Part shown: positions 1 to 5,121 of the stretch, one piece after another
How positions within the stretch are numbered: position 1 is the stretch's first letter
How the letters are laid out: the number at the start of each line of letters is the position of its first letter
Assembly (NCBI GenBank): GCA_964529405.1
Contig: CAZGWE010000028.1
Location: 1-5,514 of the forward strand
DNA: 5,514 nt
Source of the DNA: CAZGWE01 sp964529405
GTDB taxonomy: Bacteria; Patescibacteriota; UBA1384; XYA2-FULL-43-10; 1-14-0-10-43-13
Direction: 5' to 3'
Notes under the pieces: generated by a model
What the model was told of the DNA's origin: nothing
Seen by the model: the letters and a program-made list of their open reading frames with translations, nothing else
Database searches by the model: none
Translations under genes and position numbers: made by a program

Positions 1-174
1 GATCTTACCCGCCTCAGCAATCAACGGGTTGCGAGCCACATCGCTGTGGTAAGCACGGGCCGCCACCCGATGGTAGCGTTTTAGAAACTCCCGTAACTCC
101 GCCGGGTTGGCGCCCAGGGCGCCAACCCAGTTAGGCGAGAGACCGATGAGACGAAAAGCCTCGTTAGTCTTCAT
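1..174 (-). CDS. J-domain-like protein with HSD in place of HPD, 3' end off window
   Basis: 58 residues are visible from the ATG at 172-174; the frame stays open to the left edge, so the C-terminus is missing. The fragment has the shape of a J domain (DnaJ/Hsp40 co-chaperone fold). Residues 6-14 (AFRLIGLSP) match the helix I region, residues 25-42 (AELREFLKRYHRVAARAY) match basic helix II, then comes H43-S44-D45 where the family has His-Pro-Asp, and AEAGKI at 53-58 begins the expected helix III. In classical J proteins HPD triggers ATP hydrolysis by DnaK, so replacing Pro suggests weakened or altered Hsp70 coupling (inference). The start overlaps the stop of the upstream gene by 11 nt, with a GAGG ribosome site at 181-184 six bases ahead, which implies translational coupling in the same operon. 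A C-terminal partner domain may lie outside the window. A helical domain that only resembles a J domain is the alternative. Confidence 0.75.
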   Translation of the reverse strand, partial: MKTNEAFRLIGLSPNWVGALGANPAELREFLKRYHRVAARAYHSDVARNPLIAEAGKI

Positions 175-880
175 TGTCGTCCTCTTCAGCATGCCAATGG
201 CCGTCTTCGCTGCAACACAGCCCGTCAAGCGATCGAAATCGCAAGGCAAGCAAGTCGCTCGTGCCGCGAAGCAGCCGTTCGAAACCCTTCGGGTCGTCAA
301 CGGCCAGATGGTAAGCCTCCTGGATATCCAGGCCGGCCTCTCTCACTCTCCGAAGAACCCACTTGAGCGGGTCCACCTCGTAGCAGCGGATGCTGCTGGC
401 CGTCTCGATGAAAGTCTCGATGACCTCGGCCGACCCGTCATCTAACAGGACCGGCCGGTAAGGCGGCAGCTCGCCGTTAACGATGCGGTTAAACTCCGCT
501 TCTACCAACTGGCGTTGCGTCACGGCATGGCCGTCGAGAAGCTGTTTGCCCTCCGGCACGCTAATCTGGGCATCGGGCCAATGAAAGCCGAGCTCTTCGA
601 GACATTGGTAGAGTGTTACCGGCGAGACCTGGGCCTCGGTTCGGCTGGCAATGTACTCCCGTATCTCCAGACAGTAGCCCAGAGCATCGGGCTTAACGCC
701 CTCCTTAATCCAACGGACCAGGTGAGGCGGAGTAGAGCCGTACATGCCGGCCAGATAGCAGATATTCTCCACCTGCTCCTGGCTTAGACCAAGGACCTGG
801 CAGTCGAGGCGGGTGGCCTCGGGCAAAAGCGCCGGCTTCCGGTGCAGAGCAATGGCGGTCGTTTTTTTGTTTCTGCGCAT
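164..880 (-). CDS. Hypothetical helical protein with acidic tail, second gene of operon
   Basis: 238 residues; I do not recognise the family. The ATG at 878-880 follows a strong ribosome site (GGGAGG, complement of 892-897; 11 nt spacing). The frame has no other ATG before an upstream stop at 974-976, which supports this start. The sequence has a basic N-terminus (MRRNKK), a largely helical stretch at about 30-80 (LGLSQEQVENICYLAGMYG, then LVRWIKEGV and LEIREYIASR), a second helical part at about 120-205, and a very acidic tail (AEEDDNED, 231-238). Cysteines occur at 27, 41, 70, 93, 165, 222 and 223, without a clear CxxC pair. There is no signal peptide or membrane helix, so it is probably cytoplasmic. 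The arrangement of short helices could be a small helix-turn-helix or an interaction scaffold, but no diagnostic motif is visible. It lies 115 nt after the winged-helix gene and overlaps the J-like gene, so the three proteins probably act together. Confidence 0.85.
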   Translation of the reverse strand: MRRNKKTTAIALHRKPALLPEATRLDCQVLGLSQEQVENICYLAGMYGSTPPHLVRWIKEGVKPDALGYCLEIREYIASRTEAQVSPVTLYQCLEELGFHWPDAQISVPEGKQLLDGHAVTQRQLVEAEFNRIVNGELPPYRPVLLDDGSAEVIETFIETASSIRCYEVDPLKWVLRRVREAGLDIQEAYHLAVDDPKGFERLLRGTSDLLALRFRSLDGLCCSEDGHWHAEEDDNED

Positions 881-930
881 GACTGTTTCCCCCTCCCGAG
901 ATTCGGTTAAACTCTGGTACGGAGCAATTT

Positions 931-973
931 CCGTCCCGGCTTCTGTCCCGACACCCTGACGGCATCGGGACGG
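931..973 (-). other. Intercistronic inverted repeats, two alternative hairpins
   Basis: The gap between the first and second operon genes can fold in two exclusive ways on the minus-strand RNA. The 5' arm at 965-973 pairs either with 945-951 (GTCCCGA against TCGGGAC, 7 bp, 13-nt loop) or with 931-938 (CCGTCCCG against CGGGACGG, 8 bp, 27-nt loop). No U tract follows, so this is not an intrinsic terminator. It could affect mRNA stability or access to the ribosome site at 892-897. GC richness makes chance pairing possible. Confidence 0.35.
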
Positions 974-995
974 CTAGTCGGACCGGAACGGGTCA

Positions 996-2453
996 TTAAC
1001 CCGTCCGCTGGGATAACAGAGGCTCGATCTTGGCAACCGCTTCAGCGGCAGCCGCCATCAAGCCGTCGTGCCTCTGCTTAGCCGGCGAGTTGGCCGGCAC
1101 GACAGCATCCCGCTGCCGTTTCAGCTCGGCATAGCGGTGGGATAGCGCCACCGCCTGATCTTCCAAAGCCGGATCCTCCTTGGCCAATTCAATCATCTTC
1201 TCGATCCTGGCCAGAGAGGCCTCAAATTCGGCGCGGCGCGACTCGTATTGCGCCGCCTCGTTCTTGAAAGCGGCGCACTCGTCGGCCATCGTCGGCAGCA
1301 GCCTGGCCAGCTCTACCAGCCAGGCCGGCCAACCGCTGGTGTCGAAACCTGCCTGGCTACTTCCGGCAGAAATAGCGGCAGCCGGCCGGCCGAACTTCAC
1401 AATACCGCGCCTGATGATCTGTTTGCGCTCCGCCGACCTTTTAAGGTCGTAGAGTCCAAACTTCTCGAGCTGCCAGTGTGGTTCATATACGATAATAGCC
1501 GAAGCGGCTACTTCGTACGTTGGACGCTTGTGGCCACTTCCGCTCAAGTTGATGAGGCACTGCCGGCTCAGCAACGCCTGGACAAGCGAGTTGACCGTGC
1601 CATCGGTCCAACCGAATCGGCCGGCTAGCACTCGCCGGCCAATCTGCCCCTTGAGTCCATCCCACTCTTCAACCAGATTGGCCGCCAGATAGGCAGCCTT
1701 CAGGCTCAAGCGGACCGGACGGCCAGGCTCGATCAACCTGATATGCCGGCGATCAATACCCCGAGACGCGTTAATCGGCCTAAAATCTTCGATCACGCCC
1801 GTCTCGACCAACCGGCTGACCCCAGCCTCTAACAGCTTGAGAGCCTCGTTCTCCTGCTCCCCAAAACTATGGAAGCGCTCGAGAATGAGGGCGTCTATAG
1901 CCGAACTGGGGAAAAACCCCTCTGGCTGCTTGACGCTCGGAGTGAACTCCCTGATGATCTCTTCGAGGGCACTGGTAATGCTCTCTAGCGAAACCGGAAG
2001 TTGAACAGTTGTATCCTCGATCACGCCTTCTTCTGCCATTTCTCTTTCCTCCTCCTGGATCCCTTCCCTGATGGTGCGTTTGACACCAAGACGTCGCAAA
2101 CCGCGGTTAAAGCCGTCAACCCGATTGCGCAACATCTCGGCGAATTGCCCGATTGTCGTTCCCGTCGCCGTAACCGGCGGACTGAGCCAAAACTTGCGGC
2201 AAACTGATCCGCCGATTTTGACGGAAATCAGGATACCGCTCGTCCGCTCTTCGCCGATCTGGATTGACGGCAGCGACTTTTGTCGCTCGATTAGATGACC
2301 TCCGACAGTCAGCTCGAACAAACCGTTGTCATAATCGCAGTATTCCAACAATCTGCGAATCAGACGACAGTAGTTGTTCTTCTGGCTCCTGCCAGTTTTT
2401 TCTCCCTGAAAGTCGGAGTGGCTCCTCGGTCCGTGATACACGACTGTAACCAC
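996..2453 (-). CDS. Hypothetical protein with winged-helix-like middle and helical, coiled-coil-like C-terminus
   Basis: First gene of the operon; the family is not recognised. I chose the GTG at 2451-2453 (485 residues) over the longer TTG at 2475-2477 (493 residues). A ribosome site (GGAAGGGGG, complement of 2464-2472) lies about 10 nt before the GTG, and the promoter would place the transcription start almost on the TTG. In the numbering of the longer form, 10-135 is a mixed alpha/beta N-terminal domain. Residues 140-150 form a Glu-rich linker (QEEEREMAEEG). Residues 190-255 look like one winged helix (LLEAGVSRLVETGVIEDF). Residues 265-325 form a better one: LVEEWDGLKGQI, RRVLAGRFGWTDGTVNSLVQ as recognition helix, then a wing of LINLSGSGHKRPTYEV. 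Residues 385-490 are long charged helices with probable coiled-coil character. No enzyme motif is visible. A DNA-binding or structural role in a complex with the downstream products is the likeliest inference. Codons are rich in GCC and GGC, unlike the genes to the right. Confidence 0.85.
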   Translation of the reverse strand: MVTVVYHGPRSHSDFQGEKTGRSQKNNYCRLIRRLLEYCDYDNGLFELTVGGHLIERQKSLPSIQIGEERTSGILISVKIGGSVCRKFWLSPPVTATGTTIGQFAEMLRNRVDGFNRGLRRLGVKRTIREGIQEEEREMAEEGVIEDTTVQLPVSLESITSALEEIIREFTPSVKQPEGFFPSSAIDALILERFHSFGEQENEALKLLEAGVSRLVETGVIEDFRPINASRGIDRRHIRLIEPGRPVRLSLKAAYLAANLVEEWDGLKGQIGRRVLAGRFGWTDGTVNSLVQALLSRQCLINLSGSGHKRPTYEVAASAIIVYEPHWQLEKFGLYDLKRSAERKQIIRRGIVKFGRPAAAISAGSSQAGFDTSGWPAWLVELARLLPTMADECAAFKNEAAQYESRRAEFEASLARIEKMIELAKEDPALEDQAVALSHRYAELKRQRDAVVPANSPAKQRHDGLMAAAAEAVAKIEPLLSQRTG

Positions 2454-2476
2454 TCCGGTCGTACCCCCTTCCGACA

Positions 2477-2488
2477 AGGAATATTCCT
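2477..2488. promoter_or_regulatory. 12-bp palindrome over predicted transcription start, possible operator
   Basis: AGGAATATTCCT is a perfect palindrome. It sits directly downstream of the -10 box and covers the expected start of transcription of the unknown operon. The first gene of that operon encodes a winged-helix-like protein, so autoregulation through this site is a reasonable inference. A palindrome of this length can also occur by chance in AT-rich DNA. Confidence 0.35.
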
Positions 2489-2489
2489 A

Positions 2490-2518
2490 TTGATAGCATA
2501 AAAGGACAATTATGTCAA
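2490..2518 (-). promoter_or_regulatory. Sigma-70-type promoter of the three-gene operon
   Basis: On the minus strand the -35 box is a perfect TTGACA (2513-2518), the spacer is exactly 17 nt, and the -10 box is TATCAA (2490-2495), preceded by TGC to give an extended -10. Transcription should start near 2483, which leaves a leader of about 30 nt before the GTG at 2453 with its ribosome site. Confidence 0.7.
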
Positions 2519-2601
2519 GAGTTGTAAGATTGCAGGGTTAATGTTACCTTTTCTTGCTCGACCTTAGCAAGACTTTCCAGGTAAGTTTTAACTATCTTCT
2601 G

Positions 2602-2618
2602 TTTGACGGGACGTCAAA
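2602..2618 (-). terminator. Short hairpin after the methyltransferase gene, weak terminator candidate
   Basis: TTTGACG and CGTCAAA form a 7-bp stem with a 3-nt loop, 6 nt after the methyltransferase stop codon on the minus strand. No U tract follows on that strand, so intrinsic termination would be poor. If termination fails, the transcript would read into the promoter of the unknown operon. A second 6-bp hairpin (CTTGCT/AGCAAG, 2553-2571) lies further on. Confidence 0.25.
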
Positions 2619-2624
2619 AGAAAG

Positions 2625-3179
2625 CTAAAGGTTCTTTTTGTATAATCTTATCGTAGTCCGCCGGCCCAGATTGATTGTTTCTTTGATTTCTTTTGGAGAG
2701 TGGTCATTAAAGCAAAAGGCTAATGAGACCAGCCTGGTTTTATTCTGGATTGAACCGAACAGCCATGGCTCGATTTTTCTCAAAACTCCGTTTAAGAGGT
2801 AAACGTAAACAACATCGGCTTGCTTCAGATCAGCCTCCGCTTTTTTGAAATCGCCGAATTTGATCTTAATTTTATCTCCGGCTCCCGACCGCCAAACATT
2901 GAACCTGGCGGCAAGATAGGCATAGGGCGACCGTTCAACACCGATGCCCGAAGCACCGAATTGTCGCGCTGCCATAATCAAACTTCGCGCATTGCCGCAA
3001 CCCAGATCAACCACCATCTCCCCTTTACGCAAGCTGGCCAATTTGAAAGCGTCTCTGATCGCTCCTTCGGCGGCATAAACCGTCGGGGCGCCGATTAAAC
3101 TGGCAAATAGCAAACTGGCCAGCCAAAAAATGGTACCCGACAGGATAATAATTAGCAAAATGTCAATTAACAGAACCAT
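2625..3179 (-). CDS. Membrane-anchored class I SAM-dependent methyltransferase, FAM173-like
   Basis: 184 residues. Residues 3-29 form one hydrophobic membrane helix, which anchors a cytoplasmic Rossmann-type domain. Visible motifs are the SAM-binding loop VVDLGCGNAR (56-65), the acidic end of strand 2 in GIGVERSP (E82), GDF (109-111), and DVVYVYLL (122-129) in the motif IV position. The layout (membrane helix, short GAPTVYAA linker, helix, glycine loop, ARFNVWRSG, late RLVSLAFCF strand) resembles the FAM173/ATPSCKMT lysine methyltransferase group, whose animal members methylate ATP synthase c-subunit or ADP/ATP carrier. The substrate here is unknown. The ATG at 3177-3179 has no Shine-Dalgarno; a poor promoter ends 8 nt upstream, so the mRNA may be nearly leaderless. 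It is transcribed divergently from the DUF5665 gene. The methyltransferase fold is secure; the family assignment comes from the pattern only. Confidence 0.9.
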   Translation of the reverse strand: MVLLIDILLIIILSGTIFWLASLLFASLIGAPTVYAAEGAIRDAFKLASLRKGEMVVDLGCGNARSLIMAARQFGASGIGVERSPYAYLAARFNVWRSGAGDKIKIKFGDFKKAEADLKQADVVYVYLLNGVLRKIEPWLFGSIQNKTRLVSLAFCFNDHSPKEIKETINLGRRTTIRLYKKNL

Positions 3180-3187
3180 ATACTACA

Positions 3188-3216
3188 AAATTAGCAGGAA
3201 ACCAAACGCCTAACAA
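3188..3216 (-). promoter_or_regulatory. Weak candidate promoter of the methyltransferase gene
   Basis: TTGTTA (3211-3216), a 17-nt spacer and TAATTT (3188-3193) with TGC in front are read on the minus strand. The hexamers match consensus poorly (4/6 and 3/6). The support is positional: the -10 lies 8 nt from the start codon of a gene that lacks a Shine-Dalgarno. Confidence 0.25.
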
Positions 3217-3248
3217 CCGAGGATGGCTTTTTTAATTTGTCATTGTCC

Positions 3249-3257
3249 TGATATAAT
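3249..3257 (+). promoter_or_regulatory. Extended -10 promoter of the DUF5665 gene
   Basis: TGATATAAT contains a perfect TATAAT (3252-3257) and the TGN extension. No good -35 box is visible at 17 nt, where the sequence is T-rich, as is common for extended -10 promoters. The predicted start near 3264 leaves a leader of about 22 nt that includes the AAAGGA ribosome site at 3276-3281. Confidence 0.6.
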
Positions 3258-3286
3258 ATAAAAAATGATAATCTTAAAGGAAAATT

Positions 3287-3514
3287 ATGGACAACGATCT
3301 CGAACAATCGCTAGATAAGCTCACCCGGGCAACCCAGAACAGTAATTCTCTAAAAATGACCTTTTTGCGCGGCATCTTTTCCGGTTTTGGCGTCTTTATC
3401 GGTTCGGTTCTGTTGGCCGCCCTCTTTCTCTATATCCTTTCCTTGCTCGACACAACACCAATTATCGGCCGCTGGATCGCTCAAATTGTTGAAGTTGTGG
3501 ATAAAAGCAAATAG
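3287..3514 (+). CDS. DUF5665 family small membrane protein
   Basis: 75 residues, a normal length for DUF5665. The N-terminus is hydrophilic and probably helical (MDNDLEQSLDKLTRATQNS). It is followed by the conserved glycine-rich entry and membrane segment at about 24-54 (MTFLRGIFSGFGVFIGS, then VLLAALFLYILSLL). The family hallmark PIIGRWIAQIVEVV (58-71) closes the protein. I match it to DUF5665 by the order FxxGxxxGxGxxxG, membrane helix, PxxGxWI. The molecular role of the family is not known; it is a single-pass inner-membrane protein. The ATG at 3287 has AAAGGA five bases upstream. The gene diverges from the methyltransferase and converges with the PHP gene, so it is probably a single-gene transcript. 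Confidence 0.88.
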   Translation: MDNDLEQSLDKLTRATQNSNSLKMTFLRGIFSGFGVFIGSVLLAALFLYILSLLDTTPIIGRWIAQIVEVVDKSK

Positions 3515-3623
3515 GCCGAATCGCACGAGTCTGATTATAATATTCTATATGCTTATCAGCGACAAACAGCGCGTTCCCCGAACCGACATCGGGATTTATC
3601 GACAAGGTAAAAGTAATTAGCAC

Positions 3624-4478
3624 TTAGACATCGATCATTTCGGCCCGTTTCGGCTTGCGTCCGTGGAGCAGGGTGTAAGAGAACAAGCGCAATCCAATCG
3701 GGATGAAGAAATATAGATAACGGAGCAGGGCGAAAATATGCCACTTCCTGCCTGTTGCTTTGGTTTGCTTTGTTAAGAACGCCTCTTTCAGTTCTTCGGC
3801 CGTTTTACCCTCAAAAATTGTCCGGCCCATTCCGATCGCTTCCAAAATGTGAGCGTCGCTGCCGCCGGCCTCCGCCTTGAACAAAAGCGTCCGGTTGACG
3901 AATCGCCCGCTGATATTCTCATCCGTTCTGGTCGGGGTGGCATTTAGAATCTCGACCGCGTCATAAAAATGTTTTTCTTTGACCAGATTGACGATACCGA
4001 TACCGTCATCCACAATCGTTTTGCCCCCGTTGATGCGGTTATAATTGAAGGGATGAGCAACAACAGAAATACCGCCCTGCGCTTTGATGCGCTTGAGCGT
4101 CTCCCGCACAGTCAGATGCCGCGTGACTTTTTCTTTTAGAAACAAACCCAGGATGTGTCCCTCCTTTGTTGAGATCTCTTCGCCGACAACGACGTCAAAG
4201 TGGCATTTTTTCTCTTTGGCCATTTTCTGGGCCAGCACGGCGCCTTCGATAGTATTGTGGTCGGTAATGGCAATGACGTTAAGATCGGTCTTAGTCTGGA
4301 CATAATCCAAAATTTCTTCGATACCGGGCTTGCCGTCTGAATAATTAGAATGAATATGGATGTCAGCCTTGCCTAGTTTGGCGTGTTCTTGTATTGTTTT
4401 GGCCCGATAGGGAAAAAATCGTTCTTGAAATGACTTCTTGTAATTATACTGCCACCGTTTGTTTGTCTCAGTTTTCAT
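3624..4478 (-). CDS. PHP-domain metal-dependent phosphoesterase
   Basis: 284 residues. The PHP (polymerase and histidinol phosphatase) domain spans about 37-225 and keeps the usual metal ligands: H41, H43 and D48 in HIHSNYSDG; H74 in ITDHNTIEG; E101 in GEEIST; H108 in EGHILG; H142 in VAHPFN; D208 and H210 in GGSDAH. Such domains bind a cluster of up to three metals and hydrolyse phosphoesters; stand-alone members include the RNase AM/TrpH group and various nucleotide or sugar phosphatases. The substrate cannot be read from the sequence. Residues 1-36 are basic. Residues 246-270 (HIFALLRYLYFFIPIGLRLF) are hydrophobic and followed by RKPKR, so the protein may attach to the membrane. The ATG at 4476-4478 has no Shine-Dalgarno but starts 6 nt after a perfect -10 box, which suggests a leaderless mRNA. 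Its 3' end faces that of the DUF5665 gene. Confidence 0.93.
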   Translation of the reverse strand: MKTETNKRWQYNYKKSFQERFFPYRAKTIQEHAKLGKADIHIHSNYSDGKPGIEEILDYVQTKTDLNVIAITDHNTIEGAVLAQKMAKEKKCHFDVVVGEEISTKEGHILGLFLKEKVTRHLTVRETLKRIKAQGGISVVAHPFNYNRINGGKTIVDDGIGIVNLVKEKHFYDAVEILNATPTRTDENISGRFVNRTLLFKAEAGGSDAHILEAIGMGRTIFEGKTAEELKEAFLTKQTKATGRKWHIFALLRYLYFFIPIGLRLFSYTLLHGRKPKRAEMIDV

Positions 4479-4484
4479 AAGTTA

Positions 4485-4493
4485 ATTATAGCA
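4485..4493 (-). promoter_or_regulatory. Extended -10 promoter of the PHP gene, leaderless
   Basis: On the minus strand the sequence is TGCTATAAT, a perfect -10 hexamer (4485-4490) with the TGN extension. Six bases separate it from the ATG, so transcription should begin at or next to the first base of the start codon. No clear -35 box is visible at 16 to 18 nt. Confidence 0.6.
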
Positions 4494-4777
4494 GAAATAT
4501 AAAACGATCTGGCATATGGGCATTAAGCTTTGGGAGGAAAATTCTCTCATTGGGGCAAATCGTTTGAGATCACCTTTAACAGGTCGGAGAATAACCGGTG
4601 CCCGCCCGAAATTTTCCAGGCGGAGTAAACTTGCATGATCGTTGGGCTGCTTGAGCCATAGTCCACCTCTAAGTTATTATTAGCAAGAAACGCCGGCTTT
4701 ATCAATAAGAGGTATGTATCCCAAGTCGCAAGCCATATATCCAAAAGAGGGTTTTGGGGACGTGTCCGAATCCGTAG

Positions 4778-4913
4778 CTACTCCCTTCCCGCCACTCTAC
4801 GATACGTTTTTATTGTTCGAATGATGCGGTTTGGAATGAGAACTATTTAAGACTTCTCACTTCATAGCTATATCGTTCGAAGAATATATAATGAAATGGC
4901 GGGAAGGGAGTAG
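4778..4913. repeat. 17-bp inverted repeat around a 102-nt spacer
   Basis: CTACTCCCTTCCCGCCA (4778-4794) is repeated in perfect inverse orientation at 4897-4913. The arms are GC-rich in otherwise AT-rich DNA. The spacer holds two near-identical direct copies of TATYGTTCGAA (4811-4821 and 4871-4881, 10 of 11 matching) exactly 60 nt apart, each centred on TTCGAA. No target-site duplication is visible outside the arms, so a miniature transposable element is possible but not shown. Confidence 0.6.
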
Positions 4914-4947
4914 TCTGGCGATAAGATATAAAACGACATTATTTATT

Positions 4948-4990
4948 CCAACAAAAAATCATCATACTAAGTTTGATGATTTTTTGTTGG
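4948..4990. terminator. Perfect 17-bp hairpin, possible bidirectional terminator
   Basis: CCAACAAAAAATCATCA (4948-4964) and its exact complement (4974-4990) flank a 9-nt loop, TACTAAGTT. Each strand has an A6 run before the inner stem and a T6 run after it, the symmetric layout of a bidirectional intrinsic terminator. The inner stem (TCATCA/TGATGA) is short and AT-rich, so it may be weak. It lies about 130 nt after the end of the DUF4238 gene remnant and could end that transcript. Confidence 0.4.
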
Positions 4991-5121
4991 TGGAGCTGGT
5001 GCGAAATAGTTTGCACGAAATAGTGGAAGAATCGAGAAGATGGCGAACTATCTTAGCTCTTGAATACGCACGATACAATTTCAACCAAACTTTATCGCCT
5101 TAGTGTATTAGCACTCAATCA

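Larger units (their letters stand above)
4494..5121. other. AT-rich stretch without a convincing gene
   Basis: No reading frame here looks coding. A minus-strand frame at 4547-4777 is open for 76 codons but has only a TTG start, no ribosome site and no recognisable family. Inside it, a 27-codon ATG frame (4576-4659, minus) has GAGG six bases upstream but no other support. A plus-strand frame at 4891-5103 (70 codons) runs through the hairpin at 4948-4990 and has no ribosome site. What the region does hold is an inverted repeat, a repeated TTCGAA-centred motif and a perfect hairpin. It may be a remnant of mobile or accessory DNA next to the broken DUF4238 gene. Confidence 0.5.

Noticed and set aside
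107..445. Plus-strand frame of 112 codons with a signal-peptide-like start
   Set aside because: It lies opposite the well-supported 238-residue gene and the J-like gene, has no family match, and its hydrophobic start is antisense to their overlap.
1248..1628. Plus-strand frame of 126 codons, and other plus-strand frames between 1180 and 2501
   Set aside because: All lie antisense to the long winged-helix gene in GC-rich DNA, where spurious open frames are common; none has a ribosome site or motif.
1370..1640. Clusters of GGCCGG and GCCGGC
   Set aside because: They fall in frame as Ala, Gly, Arg and Pro codons of the minus-strand gene and show no regular spacing, so codon choice explains them.
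3577..3593. Hairpin CCCGA/TCGGG between the convergent DUF5665 and PHP genes as a terminator
   Set aside because: The stem is only 5 bp with a 7-nt loop and no T run follows on either strand.
4547..4777. Minus-strand frame of up to 76 codons as a real gene
   Set aside because: It has only a TTG start, no ribosome site and no recognisable domain, and it begins beside the inverted repeat.
4745..4800. tRNA-like or riboswitch-like look of the GC-rich arm and the adjacent GGGGACGTGTCC
   Set aside because: No acceptor stem, anticodon arm or T-loop consensus could be assembled on either strand.
4891..5103. Plus-strand frame of 70 codons as a real gene
   Set aside because: Its start lies in the inverted repeat and it translates straight through the perfect hairpin; there is no ribosome site or family match.
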